DNA of 64,000 bases from Olleya aquimaris (GTDB lineage Bacteria; Bacteroidota; Bacteroidia; Flavobacteriales; Flavobacteriaceae), in the NCBI RefSeq assembly GCF_003259525.1, contig NZ_QLLO01000005.1, positions 62,001 to 126,000 on the forward strand, in the 5' to 3' direction. Made by a program: the position numbers and the translations under genes. Position 1 is the stretch's first letter; each line of letters begins with the position of its first letter. Below the pieces are notes generated by a model. The model had not been told where the DNA came from, searched no databases, and saw only the letters and a list, made by a program, of their open reading frames with translations. Positions 8,340 to 17,035 of this stretch are shown here, one piece after another.

Positions 8340-10994
8340 TTACTTTAAACTCTCTAAACTAGATTTTAAAGTTTCAATCTTAGCCAAAGCGTCTGCCTCC
8401 TTCTTCTTTTCGGAAGCTACAACTTGTTCTGGTGCACCAGCCACAAAACGCTCGTTAGACAGCTTTTTTTGTACTGATTTTAAGAAGCCTTCAGTATAAT
8501 TTAACTCTTCGGTGAGTTTTTTAATTTCTGCTTCCACATCAATTGCACCATCCATAGGTATAAAATACTCGTTAGATTTTACTCTAAACGTCAATGCGCC
8601 TTCCACAGGTTCATTAACGTAATCAATAGCTTCAAGGTTACCTAGTTTTGCTATAATGGTATCAAATGTAGTTGTTGTATTTTCATTATTTATAACAGAA
8701 AATCCTATAGCATCTTTAAACGCTATGTTTTTTTCTTTTCTAACGGTTCTGATACCAGAAATAACTTCTGAAGCAAATTCAAACTGCGTGATTAAGTCTT
8801 TATTAATTGGCTTTACTTCTGGCCATTTAGCAATAATCAAGGCGTCTTCTGGAGTTCTTTCAGAAATATATTGCCATATATCTTCTGTTAAGAATGGCAT
8901 AAATGGATGTAGTATTTTTAAGTTATCCTCAAAAATGGCCATCACTTTATTATATGTTGTTGCATCAATAGGTTGTTGATAGGCTGGTTTTACAATTTCG
9001 AGTAACCATCCACAAAAATCGTCATAAATTAATTTATAAATAGCCATTAACGCATCACTCAACCTGTATTTACTAAAGTGATCTTCTATTTCTACCAATA
9101 CCGTATTAAACTTAGCTTCGTACCAATCTATTGCTATTTTACTAGAATTAGGTTGCTCGATCGTTTCACTAACTTCCCAAAGGTTGGTTAATTTAAAGGC
9201 ATTCCATATTTTGTTTCCAAACCCTTTTCCTTGTTGACATAAGGCTTCGTCAAACATTAAATCGTTACCAGCAGCACTACTTAACAGTAATCCAACACGT
9301 ACTCCATCTGCACTATAATCTTCTATTAATTTTAACGCATCTGGTGAGTTCCCTAAAGATTTACTCATTTTTCTGCGTTGCTTATCGCGAACTAACCCAG
9401 TTAAGTATACATTATTAAAAGGTCTTTCATTTTTATATTCGTAACCTGCAATAATCATACGTGCTACCCAAAAGAATAAAATGTCTGGACCAGTTACTAG
9501 GTCGTTTGTTGGATAATAGTATTTTATGTCTTTGTTTTCTGGATTACGTATACCATCAAACACAGACATAGGCCATAACCAAGAAGAGAACCATGTATCT
9601 AAAGCGTCAGTATCCTGACGCAAATCTTCTTTTGTTAGAGACTTCTCGACTGCGCTCGAAGTGACATTAAGTTTCTTATTTGCTTTAACAACAGCTTCCT
9701 CAATATTTTCTGCAACTACAAAATCCTCTTTCCCATCTCCATAATAGTAGGCAGGAATTTGTTGCCCCCAAAGTAATTGACGTGAGATATTCCAATCTCT
9801 GATATTTTCCATCCAATGACGATAGGTGTTCTCGAACTTCTTAGGAAACAATTTAATTTCTGAATCGTCGCCTAAAACAGCTTCTATTGCTGGTTTAACC
9901 AATTCTTCCATTTTTAAGAACCATTGGTCGCTTAATCTTGGTTCGATAACTGCTTTAGTACGTTCTGATGTACCCACTTTATTAATGTGTGTTTCGGTTT
10001 TAACCAATGCACCTATAGCTTCTAGCTCTTTAGAAACATTTTTTCTAGCCACAAAGCGATCTTGACCTTCAAACTGTAATCCGTAGCTATTTAAGCTAGC
10101 ATCTTCATTAAAAATATCAATTACGTCAAGTTTGTGTCTATCACCTAAAACTTTATCATTTTCATCATGAGCAGGTGTTACTTTTAAACAACCTGTACCA
10201 AATTCGACATCAACATAATCATCTTCTATGATTGGAATCACTCGATTGCAAATAGGTACAATTGCCTTTTTTCCACGTAAGTGAGCAAAGCGCTCATCTT
10301 CTGGATTAATACAAATAGCTGTATCACCAAAAATAGTTTCAGGACGTGTGGTTGCAATAGTTAGCACATCCTCAATACCTTCAATTTTATAATTTATATA
10401 ATAAAGGTTTCCTTGACGTTCTTCATGGATAACTTCTTCGTCAGATAACGTGGTTTTAGCTTCAGGATCCCAATTTACCATGCGGTAACCTCTGTATATC
10501 AATCCTTTTTCATATAAATCGATAAACACCTTAATTACAGCTTCTGACATATCGTCATCCATTGTAAATTTTGTTCGGTCCCAATCGCAAGAACAGCCTA
10601 ATTTTTTTAATTGCTCAAGGATTACGCCTCCATATTCTTCTGTCCATTCCCATGCGTGTGCTAAAAACTGGTCTCGTGTCAGATCATTTTTATCTATACC
10701 TTGCTCTTTTAATTTAGCAACAACCTTAGCTTCTGTAGCAATAGAGGCATGGTCTGTTCCTGGAACCCAACACGCATTTTTACCTTGCAATCGTGCACGA
10801 CGTATTAATACATCTTGTATGGTATTGTTTAACATGTGTCCCATATGCAAGACTCCTGTTACGTTTGGTGGCGGAATAACAATGGTGTAAGGCTCTCTGT
10901 GGTCTGGCTCTGAATGAAAATAGTTGTGTGTCATCCAGTAGTCATACCACTTGTTTTCTACTTGTTGCGCATCATATTTAGATGGAATTTGCAT
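8340..10994 (-). CDS. valS: Valyl-tRNA synthetase
   Basis: An 884-residue class I synthetase that charges tRNA-Val. Visible features are the HIGH-type motif PPNVTGVLHMGHM (about residues 42-54), the editing domain (TTRPETIFGDTA), KMSKS in RRKMSKSLGNSPD and a C-terminal coiled coil (EIKKLTEELNYTEGFLKSVQ onward). Length is normal for the family. At about residues 443-451 the protein carries VTSSAVEKS, encoded exactly by a copy of a palindromic repeat that is otherwise intergenic in this window (9642-9666), so a repeat seems to have inserted in frame into a variable loop. The upstream element CAAAAGTA (11025-11032) gives TACTTTTG on the minus strand as a -7 box. Confidence 0.98.
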   Translation of the reverse strand: MQIPSKYDAQQVENKWYDYWMTHNYFHSEPDHREPYTIVIPPPNVTGVLHMGHMLNNTIQDVLIRRARLQGKNACWVPGTDHASIATEAKVVAKLKEQGIDKNDLTRDQFLAHAWEWTEEYGGVILEQLKKLGCSCDWDRTKFTMDDDMSEAVIKVFIDLYEKGLIYRGYRMVNWDPEAKTTLSDEEVIHEERQGNLYYINYKIEGIEDVLTIATTRPETIFGDTAICINPEDERFAHLRGKKAIVPICNRVIPIIEDDYVDVEFGTGCLKVTPAHDENDKVLGDRHKLDVIDIFNEDASLNSYGLQFEGQDRFVARKNVSKELEAIGALVKTETHINKVGTSERTKAVIEPRLSDQWFLKMEELVKPAIEAVLGDDSEIKLFPKKFENTYRHWMENIRDWNISRQLLWGQQIPAYYYGDGKEDFVVAENIEEAVVKANKKLNVTSSAVEKSLTKEDLRQDTDALDTWFSSWLWPMSVFDGIRNPENKDIKYYYPTNDLVTGPDILFFWVARMIIAGYEYKNERPFNNVYLTGLVRDKQRRKMSKSLGNSPDALKLIEDYSADGVRVGLLLSSAAGNDLMFDEALCQQGKGFGNKIWNAFKLTNLWEVSETIEQPNSSKIAIDWYEAKFNTVLVEIEDHFSKYRLSDALMAIYKLIYDDFCGWLLEIVKPAYQQPIDATTYNKVMAIFEDNLKILHPFMPFLTEDIWQYISERTPEDALIIAKWPEVKPINKDLITQFEFASEVISGIRTVRKEKNIAFKDAIGFSVINNENTTTTFDTIIAKLGNLEAIDYVNEPVEGALTFRVKSNEYFIPMDGAIDVEAEIKKLTEELNYTEGFLKSVQKKLSNERFVAGAPEQVVASEKKKEADALAKIETLKSSLESLK
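9642..9666. repeat. Copy of the CTCGA-palindrome repeat inside valS
   Basis: CTTCTCGACTGCGCTCGAAG followed by TGACA. The core TCGACTGCGCTCGA matches the intergenic copies at 32948, 34494, 37218 and 52965. It is read in frame as VTSSAVEKS on the valS strand. Confidence 0.75.
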
Positions 10995-11024
10995 ACTTTG
11001 GAATAGTTTTTGAAATATAGTTTA

Positions 11025-11032
11025 CAAAAGTA
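11025..11032 (-). promoter_or_regulatory. Probable -7 element of valS
   Basis: CAAAAGTA on the plus strand reads TACTTTTG on the minus strand, a full match to TAnnTTTG, 31 bases before the valS ATG. No clear -33 box was seen. Confidence 0.4.
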
Positions 11033-11096
11033 CTTATATTTCTGTTTTTGTGAAATTTTATAGATGAATAATGTACAGTTAAATATGTTATAAGTA

Positions 11097-11128
11097 TTTG
11101 CAAGAGTGCATTACATCTAATAATTTTG
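11097..11128 (+). promoter_or_regulatory. Promoter of the DUF1573 gene (TTTG-N20-TAATTTTG)
   Basis: TTTG at 11097-11100 and TAATTTTG at 11121-11128 are spaced by 20 bases, close to the ideal Bacteroidota sigma-A promoter. The start codon follows at 11180. GGAGG at 11131-11135 is too far from the ATG to act as a Shine-Dalgarno site. Confidence 0.6.
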
Positions 11129-11179
11129 CAGGAGGAATAAAAAGTAATTAAATTTACGAACCATTAAAATAGATATAAA

Positions 11180-11614
11180 ATGAAAAAATTATTTACAATA
11201 TTATTTATCGGATTGATTAGTCTATCTGTAAATGCTCAAGAAAAAGTAGCTAAAATTGAGTTTAAAGAAACAACGATAGATTACGGAGTTATTGAAAAAG
11301 GCGCTGATGGTGTTAGAACATTTGTATTTACTAATACTGGAGACGCACCTTTAATTATATCTAAAGTTAGTTCTAGCTGTGGTTGTACAGTGCCAAAAAA
11401 GCCTGAAGCACCAATTATGCCAGGAGAAACAGGAGAAATTGAGGTAAAATACGACACTAATCGTGTGATGCCTATTAGAAAAACTATTACTGTTTTATCT
11501 AACGCAGACACACCAACAGTTTCATTAAAGATTAAAGGAGAAGTTATTGACCCTTCAAAAACTAGTGTCTTAGAGAAAAAGTCTAAAAGTGTGATGGAAA
11601 CTAAAAAAAGTTAA
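11180..11614 (+). CDS. Secreted DUF1573 domain protein
   Basis: A 144-residue protein with a clear signal peptide (KKLFTILFIGLISLSVNAQ, cleavage after A-Q or before it). One immunoglobulin-like DUF1573 domain follows: IDYGVIEKGADGVRTFVFTNTGDAPL, then the conserved SSCGCTVP (about residues 72-79) and VKYDTNR. This family is abundant in Bacteroidota and is exported to the periplasm or outer membrane; its molecular function is not established. It is a single-gene transcript with its own strong promoter and terminator. Confidence 0.88.
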   Translation: MKKLFTILFIGLISLSVNAQEKVAKIEFKETTIDYGVIEKGADGVRTFVFTNTGDAPLIISKVSSSCGCTVPKKPEAPIMPGETGEIEVKYDTNRVMPIRKTITVLSNADTPTVSLKIKGEVIDPSKTSVLEKKSKSVMETKKS

Positions 11615-11633
11615 CACCACAACTACTTATACT

Positions 11634-11667
11634 AAAAGCCGAAAACTAACAGTTTTCGGCTTTTTTA
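11634..11667. terminator. Bidirectional intrinsic terminator
   Basis: The arms AAAAGCCGAAAACT (11634-11647) and AGTTTTCGGCTTTT (11651-11664) form a perfect 14-bp stem with a 3-base loop and a T-run on the plus strand. It separates the DUF1573 gene from the convergent protease gene, whose stop codon overlaps its edge. Confidence 0.88.
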
Positions 11668-13005
11668 TTTGATAGGAGATTGTAATAAAAATTCAAATTT
11701 CATGGTTTTCCCATTTCTATCCACTAGTAATTTAATTTTGGTTCCTTCTTTTTGGTAAAAATGTCCTACTAAATTCTTTAAAGTCATATCCTGAGTACCA
11801 TTTCCATTAATTCTATAAATAATGTCTCCCTTTTGAAGACCTGCTAAATCTGCAGGAGAATCTTTAATGATATTATAAATAACATAAGAAGGCTTTATAG
11901 TATACTTGTAAGCATTAGCAATAACACTTTTAACTTCTAATTCTGAAGTGGCTTTATTTTGATTTATAGTGGCGACATTATTGGACATATCAATTTCCAT
12001 AACTAACCTAACGCCATCATGCTCGACCTGCAAACCACTTTTATTATAGCTGAATTTTTTATTAAAAAAATGATTAGGTTTTAAGGTAAGTTTAGAATTT
12101 GTATAGTCTATAATACTATTAAATCGTTTTAAGATTTCTCCTCCCAAGGTACCATCTCTATCTTTAAATTTTTTAACTGAAGCTATTGTGACAGAGTCTG
12201 GAAAAGCTGCTTTTGGATTTTCTAACATAAATCGTTTTAGTTTTAAAGCGTCTATTTTGGTGCGTTTACCATATACATTACCGCTTAAACCAGAACCTAA
12301 AAAATCGTAAAAATAATTTTTAGAGAGCGTTAAATTTTTTTCAGCATCCTCAAATAACCAAATGGCATCACTACTTCCTGTATCTATTAACATTTTTACA
12401 GAAATCTCATGACCATCAGTTAATACTTCTGCATTAACATAGGGTTTGTTGTTATTAAATTCTAGATTAAAAGTTTCGCATTTTTTGCAGTCTTTATAGC
12501 TATATTTATCTGGTTTGTGTAGTCTAATAAATCTGTTAGAATAATTAATTTCAACTATAAAATCTTTAAACAAATCATAACCAATAATTCCATCTATAGC
12601 AATTCCTAATTTAGGCGCAAAATTGACACTTGGATCAAAAATTGCAAAAAATGTTTGATCTGTATTTACAGCATTTCCAATTTTAAATGTGTTATGACTG
12701 GATCGTAATGCATCAATATAATCTCCATCACCTAAGCCTTTTAATTTTATTTTTTCTGCATGTAATACTTTTAAAGAGTCTGATGCTTTTAAAAAATTAA
12801 AAACTATTGGCTTACTAACACCTGTATCTAAAAGAAATTTAAGTGGTAACCCATTAATTTCAACTGGAATAATTATAACATTATTGACTAGCTCAAAACG
12901 AATTTTTTGAGAGGTAACACCTTTATCTAACACATAAATACTTTGTGCTTTAGAGAAAAAGCAACAGATTAAGAATAGAAAGAAACTTAATTTAAGTAAA
13001 CGCAT
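11665..13005 (-). CDS. Exported retropepsin-like aspartyl protease with C-terminal PDZ domain
   Basis: A 446-residue protein. It has a signal peptide (LLKLSFFLFLICCFFSKAQ), two aspartyl-protease motifs (LKFLLDTGVSKPIVF at about residue 55-70 and VKMLIDTGSSDAIWLF at about 203-218), and a C-terminal PDZ domain (NIIKDSPADLAGLQKGDIIYRINGNG, about residues 375-400). Two D-T-G sites in one chain suggest a pepsin-like pair of lobes. Proteins of this architecture are common in Bacteroidota and are expected in the periplasm or on the surface; substrates are unknown. Convergent with the DUF1573 gene through a shared terminator. Confidence 0.88.
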   Translation of the reverse strand: MRLLKLSFFLFLICCFFSKAQSIYVLDKGVTSQKIRFELVNNVIIIPVEINGLPLKFLLDTGVSKPIVFNFLKASDSLKVLHAEKIKLKGLGDGDYIDALRSSHNTFKIGNAVNTDQTFFAIFDPSVNFAPKLGIAIDGIIGYDLFKDFIVEINYSNRFIRLHKPDKYSYKDCKKCETFNLEFNNNKPYVNAEVLTDGHEISVKMLIDTGSSDAIWLFEDAEKNLTLSKNYFYDFLGSGLSGNVYGKRTKIDALKLKRFMLENPKAAFPDSVTIASVKKFKDRDGTLGGEILKRFNSIIDYTNSKLTLKPNHFFNKKFSYNKSGLQVEHDGVRLVMEIDMSNNVATINQNKATSELEVKSVIANAYKYTIKPSYVIYNIIKDSPADLAGLQKGDIIYRINGNGTQDMTLKNLVGHFYQKEGTKIKLLVDRNGKTMKFEFLLQSPIK

Positions 13006-13131
13006 TCATACTTATAAAAATGATGTCTGTTATCAATTTACAAATCTTTTAGGTTTTACCATTCTTAAAAGGTAATTTTTAAAGAAACTTTACAATTATT
13101 TTTTGCAAATTTGTACCCTAAACTATTTATA

Positions 13132-14322
13132 ATGCCAAAAATCTCTCAAAAAGGGCAACAAATGCCCCAATCTCCAATACGAAAATTAGTCCCTTTTGCA
13201 GAAAAAGCCTATAAAATGGGCAAAACTGTGTATCATTTAAATATTGGACAACCAGATATTAAAACACCACAATTAGCATTAGATGCAGTTAAATTACATG
13301 GCTTAGATATATTAGCTTATACTAGGTCTGAAGGTTCTGAAGAATACAGAAAAAAAATCGCAGCCTATTACGCTAAAAATGAAATACAAGTTAATCACGA
13401 TAATATTATAGTTACTACTGGTGGTAGCGAAGCTTTATTATTTGCTTTTGGAAGTATTATGGATGTGGATGATGAAGTAATTATACCAGAACCTTTTTAT
13501 GCAAACTATAACGGTTTTTCAACCGCATCTGGTGTTAAAGTCGTTCCGGTAATATCTAAAATTGAAGATAATTTTGCATTACCTCCAATAGAGGAATTTG
13601 AAAAATTAATCACACCTAAAACTAAAGCAATTTTAATTTGCAACCCAGGAAATCCTACGGGTTACTTATATTCTAAAGAAGAAATTAAAAAACTAGCAGA
13701 TATTGTAAAAAAACATGATTTGTTTTTAATAGCAGATGAAGTATATCGCGAGTTTGCTTACGATGGTGCAAAACACTACTCCATTTTACAAGAAGCAGGT
13801 TTAGATAATCATGCTATAGTTATTGATTCTGTTTCTAAACGTTACAGCATGTGTGGTGCTAGAATTGGATGTTTAGTATCTAAAAACAATGAGGTTATTG
13901 CAACTGCTTTAAAATTTGCACAAGCACGACTGAGTCCTCCAACTTTAGCACAAATTGCTAGCGAAGCAGCATTAGAAACCCCTCAAAGTTATTTTGATGA
14001 TGTCATTGAAGAATATGTAGAAAGGCGTAATGTGCTAATAGAAGAATTAAACAAAATTGAAGGTGTGCAAGTAGCCAATCCTAAAGGTGCGTTTTATTGC
14101 ATAGCACAATTACCTGTTAAAAATAGTGATGCGTTTGCACAATGGTTATTAGAATCTTTTGATGTGGATGGAGAAACTGTTATGGTAGCTCCTGCAGCAG
14201 GTTTTTACAGCACACCAGGAGTAGGCTTAAACCAAATACGTATAGCTTATGTATTAAACAAAAAAAGCCTAATAAAAGCTGTAAATATAATTAAGGAAGC
14301 ACTAAAAGTGTATCAAGATTAG
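13132..14322 (+). CDS. PLP-dependent class I aminotransferase (aspartate aminotransferase-like)
   Basis: About 396 residues from ATG 13132. An in-frame TTG at 13111 would add seven residues (MYPKLFI) not expected in the family. Fold-type I features are seen: YHLNIGQPDIKTP near the start, the substrate-site VTTGGSEALLFAF, CNPGNPTGYLY, and the PLP lysine in VIDSVSKRYSMCGARIG (about residue 232). Such enzymes move amino groups between amino acids and 2-oxoglutarate. The exact substrate is not clear; aspartate or aromatic residues are likely. It overlaps the murB start by one base, so the two are co-transcribed. Confidence 0.88.
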   Translation: MPKISQKGQQMPQSPIRKLVPFAEKAYKMGKTVYHLNIGQPDIKTPQLALDAVKLHGLDILAYTRSEGSEEYRKKIAAYYAKNEIQVNHDNIIVTTGGSEALLFAFGSIMDVDDEVIIPEPFYANYNGFSTASGVKVVPVISKIEDNFALPPIEEFEKLITPKTKAILICNPGNPTGYLYSKEEIKKLADIVKKHDLFLIADEVYREFAYDGAKHYSILQEAGLDNHAIVIDSVSKRYSMCGARIGCLVSKNNEVIATALKFAQARLSPPTLAQIASEAALETPQSYFDDVIEEYVERRNVLIEELNKIEGVQVANPKGAFYCIAQLPVKNSDAFAQWLLESFDVDGETVMVAPAAGFYSTPGVGLNQIRIAYVLNKKSLIKAVNIIKEALKVYQD

Positions 14323-15335
14323 TGCCTGTTTTAAATAACATATCACTTAAGCCTTACAATACCTTTGGTATAGATGTCAAAGCGAAGCATTTTATTTCGG
14401 TTAACTCTGTAGACGAGTTAAAAGACCTCTATGCTTCAAATAAATATCCAAATAAATTTATACTTGGTGGAGGTAGCAATATGTTATTGACAAAAAATGT
14501 AGAGGCATTAGTAATTCATATAAACTTAAAAGGAAAATCAATAGTTTCTAAAACTGATCATGAAGTTTTAATTGAATGTCAAGCTGGCGAAAACTGGCAT
14601 GATTTTGTTCTTTGGACATTAAAAAACAACTATGGTGGATTAGAAAACCTATCCTTAATACCAGGAAATGTTGGTACAAGTCCTATACAAAATATAGGTG
14701 CATATGGTGTAGAGTTGAAAGACACCTTTTATTCATGCAATGCCATAAATTTAGACACCTTAAAAGAAGAAACTTTTTATAATAAGGATTGTAAATTTGA
14801 CTATCGCAACTCTATTTTTAAACAAGAAGCTAAAGGACTATATATTATTACAAGTGTAACCTTTAGATTAAGCACAAAAAATCATGTTTTGCATACTAAC
14901 TACGGAGCTATTTCTACTGAGTTAGAAAACATGAATATTAAAAACCCTACCATACAAGACATTTCTAAAGCAGTAATCGCTATTCGCGAGAGCAAATTGC
15001 CAAACCCTAAAGAGATTGGTAATTCTGGTAGCTTCTTTAAAAATCCTGTTATTTCTGTTTCAGAATTTAAAAAGCTACAGCAAAACTTTCCAGAGGTGCC
15101 ACATTATGTTGTATCTGAAAATGCTATTAAAGTACCAGCTGGTTGGCTAATAGAAACTGCAGGTTTTAAGGGTAAAACTTTTGGGAATTATGGCGTGCAC
15201 AAAAAGCAGGCATTGGTATTAGTAAATTATGGTGGCGCTAGTGGACATGATATTTTAAAACTTTCAAAATTAATTCAAAACACTATTTATCGTATCTTTA
15301 AAATTACTATCGAAGCAGAAGTCAATATTTTTTAA
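14322..15335 (+). CDS. murB: UDP-N-acetylenolpyruvoylglucosamine reductase
   Basis: A 337-residue flavoenzyme of peptidoglycan synthesis; it reduces the enolpyruvyl group to give UDP-MurNAc. The FAD domain shows FILGGGSNMLLT (about residues 46-57) and the catalytic region GGLENLSLIPGNVGTSPIQNIGAYGVE is written here only in part: NLSLIPGNVGTSP and NIGAYGVE. The proton-donating serine lies in NSGSFFKNP. It is the longer type I form, as in E. coli. Translation must start at a GTG (14322-14324) that shares one base with the TAG of the aminotransferase, which suggests translational coupling. Confidence 0.96.
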   Translation: MPVLNNISLKPYNTFGIDVKAKHFISVNSVDELKDLYASNKYPNKFILGGGSNMLLTKNVEALVIHINLKGKSIVSKTDHEVLIECQAGENWHDFVLWTLKNNYGGLENLSLIPGNVGTSPIQNIGAYGVELKDTFYSCNAINLDTLKEETFYNKDCKFDYRNSIFKQEAKGLYIITSVTFRLSTKNHVLHTNYGAISTELENMNIKNPTIQDISKAVIAIRESKLPNPKEIGNSGSFFKNPVISVSEFKKLQQNFPEVPHYVVSENAIKVPAGWLIETAGFKGKTFGNYGVHKKQALVLVNYGGASGHDILKLSKLIQNTIYRIFKITIEAEVNIF

Positions 15336-15344
15336 TTAAAATAA

Positions 15345-15352
15345 TAACTTTG
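15345..15352 (+). promoter_or_regulatory. Probable -7 element of the sigma/anti-sigma pair (TAACTTTG)
   Basis: TAACTTTG matches TAnnTTTG exactly and lies 38 bases before the TTG start of the sigma gene. Confidence 0.5.
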
Positions 15353-15389
15353 GTTTAAATTAGTTAAACTAACAACTATATCAATTAAC

Positions 15390-15920
15390 TTGGAATTTTC
15401 TTTAGAACAACATATTGTAAGACATCTAAAAAATGGCGACAAACAAGCCATTACTTTATTATACGAGAATTATTCTGATGCATTATATGGAGTAATTAAA
15501 AAGGTGATTTCTGATGATGACTTAGCGCAAGATGTACTGCAAGAGACCTTGATTAAAGTTTGGAAAAAAGGAAAAAGCTACAACCCAGACAAAGCAAAAT
15601 TATTTACTTGGCTATATCGTATTGCTTATAACTCTGCAATAGATAAAATTAGATCTGTAAACAATAAATCTAATAAAGAAATCCAAATTGAAGAATCTAA
15701 CGTATATAAACTGACAACCAATAGTTTAAATGAGGATGTTTTAGATATAAAAAAGCATTTAAACACATTAGATTTAAAGTATCAGGTAGTTATTAATGCG
15801 CTCTTTTTTGAAGGAATGACGCAACAAGAAGCGAGCGAAGAATTAGATATACCCTTAGGTACAATAAAATCAAGATTAAAAATTGCGTTACGTGAATTGA
15901 AAAAGATTTACAACCCTTAA
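15390..15920 (+). CDS. ECF-type RNA polymerase sigma factor
   Basis: A 176-residue sigma factor. Region 2 is at about residues 20-85 (LYENYSDALYGVIKKVISDD, DVLQETLIKVWKKG, TWLYRIAYNSAIDKIRS) and region 4 at about 118-172 (LDLKYQVVINALFFEGMTQQ, then EELDIPLGTIKSRLK). The frame has no early ATG; the only start that retains the conserved N terminus is TTG 15390. A transmembrane anti-sigma gene follows after 11 bases. By family (SigK/RskA-like pair) it would be held at the membrane until an envelope signal releases it. Confidence 0.94.
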   Translation: MEFSLEQHIVRHLKNGDKQAITLLYENYSDALYGVIKKVISDDDLAQDVLQETLIKVWKKGKSYNPDKAKLFTWLYRIAYNSAIDKIRSVNNKSNKEIQIEESNVYKLTTNSLNEDVLDIKKHLNTLDLKYQVVINALFFEGMTQQEASEELDIPLGTIKSRLKIALRELKKIYNP

Positions 15921-15931
15921 TTGTAAAAGTG

Positions 15932-16726
15932 ATGAATGATAAAATAAATACATTTTTAAACTCTGGCTTATTAAATAAGTACTTAATAGGTCAAACCTCA
16001 GCTTCTGAAACATTAGAGGTTGAACATTATATTTCTGAATATCCAGAAATAAAAAAAGCTTACGAAACGCTACAAGATAAACTAGAATTTACCGCTCAAC
16101 TTAATGGTGTTAAAGCACCTAAGTCTGTTTTAAATTCAGTATTAGAAGCAATAGATGATAAACCAGTTATAGCACTTAAACCAAAACGCTCTAAAAAATG
16201 GTATAGTTATGCAGTTGCTGCTAGTGTAGCAGCACTACTATTTGCCGGAAGTTCTGCATACCTATTTAATCAGAATCAAAAATTATCTGATGAAAACCAA
16301 GTAATTGCTGATGAAATTTTTGACTTAAGAAGCGATATAGCAAATAATAACAATACATTAAATCAGTTATTAGAACAGTTTAAACAACTTAATAATCCAG
16401 AAACTGAAAAATACATATTAAAAGGAAATAGAAGAGCTAAAAATCTTAAAACAGTAGCTTATATTAATCCTAAAGAGAAAAAATCCATGATTGATGTGGT
16501 TTCTTTGCCACAACTACCTGATAATAAGGTATATCAAATATGGGCAGAGTTACAAGATAAAATGGTAAGCCTAGGTGTTTTAAGTGAAGCAGATAGACGC
16601 TTACAAGAGATACCTTATACAGAAGATGCTTTAGGTTTAAGTATCTCTATAGAACCAAAAGGCGGAAGTCAAATTAGATCTAATGACACTCCAGTTGCAG
16701 AGATTTCGTTAAAACTTAATGATTAA
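15932..16726 (+). CDS. Transmembrane anti-sigma factor, RskA-like
   Basis: About 264 residues from ATG 15932; GTG 15929 is an alternative one codon earlier. An N-terminal cytoplasmic region (NKYLIGQTSASETLEVEHYI) resembles the sigma-binding helix of anti-sigma factors. One membrane helix follows (WYSYAVAASVAALLFAGSSAYL, about residues 92-113), then a coiled coil (LFNQNQKLSDENQVIADEIF) and a C-terminal RskA domain (VVSLPQLPDNKVYQIWAELQ, VSLGVL). It should inhibit the upstream sigma factor and sense a periplasmic cue. Confidence 0.9.
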   Translation: MNDKINTFLNSGLLNKYLIGQTSASETLEVEHYISEYPEIKKAYETLQDKLEFTAQLNGVKAPKSVLNSVLEAIDDKPVIALKPKRSKKWYSYAVAASVAALLFAGSSAYLFNQNQKLSDENQVIADEIFDLRSDIANNNNTLNQLLEQFKQLNNPETEKYILKGNRRAKNLKTVAYINPKEKKSMIDVVSLPQLPDNKVYQIWAELQDKMVSLGVLSEADRRLQEIPYTEDALGLSISIEPKGGSQIRSNDTPVAEISLKLND

Positions 16727-16797
16727 TCATTGTTTAAAAGTTTTTCATCTCTACATTTCATTTACTAAAATCCATAATTTTTTTCTTTAAAAATTAG

Positions 16798-16805
16798 TAT
16801 CTTTG
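16798..16805 (+). promoter_or_regulatory. Probable -7 element (TATCTTTG) of the small membrane protein gene
   Basis: TATCTTTG is a full match to TAnnTTTG, 24 bases before the TTG start at 16829, so the leader is short. It probably also serves the glycosyltransferase gene downstream. Confidence 0.5.
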
Positions 16806-16828
16806 CAGTATAAAAAAAGGAACTTATT

Positions 16829-17032
16829 TTGAAACTTTTATTACTTACTTTAGGTCTTTTAGCACTAGGTTTTGCAGGAATTGCAATTAAAATATGGGCT
16901 AAAAAAGACGGTAAATTTGCTGGCACATGTGCAAGTCAGAACCCAATGTTAAATACAGAGGGAGAATCTTGTGGTTTTTGTGGTAAAACTCCAGACCAGT
17001 TTGATAGTTGTAACGAAACTCAACATTCTTAA
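16829..17032 (+). CDS. Small single-pass membrane protein with a Cys cluster, NqrM-like
   Basis: A 67-residue protein starting at TTG 16829. One N-terminal helix (LLLLTLGLLALGFAGIAIKI) is followed by KFAGTCASQNPMLNT and CGFCGKTPDQFDSC, giving four Cys spaced C-x13-C-x2-C-x9-C. This size, a single helix, an AG(S/T)C motif and a four-Cys tail resemble NqrM (DUF539), the protein thought to deliver iron to the membrane NqrD/NqrE site of the sodium-pumping NADH:quinone reductase. The match is by eye and the Cys spacing differs from the form I know. No nqr genes are in the window. The glycosyltransferase gene follows after 3 bases. Confidence 0.5.
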   Translation: MKLLLLTLGLLALGFAGIAIKIWAKKDGKFAGTCASQNPMLNTEGESCGFCGKTPDQFDSCNETQHS

Positions 17033-17035
17033 TAC

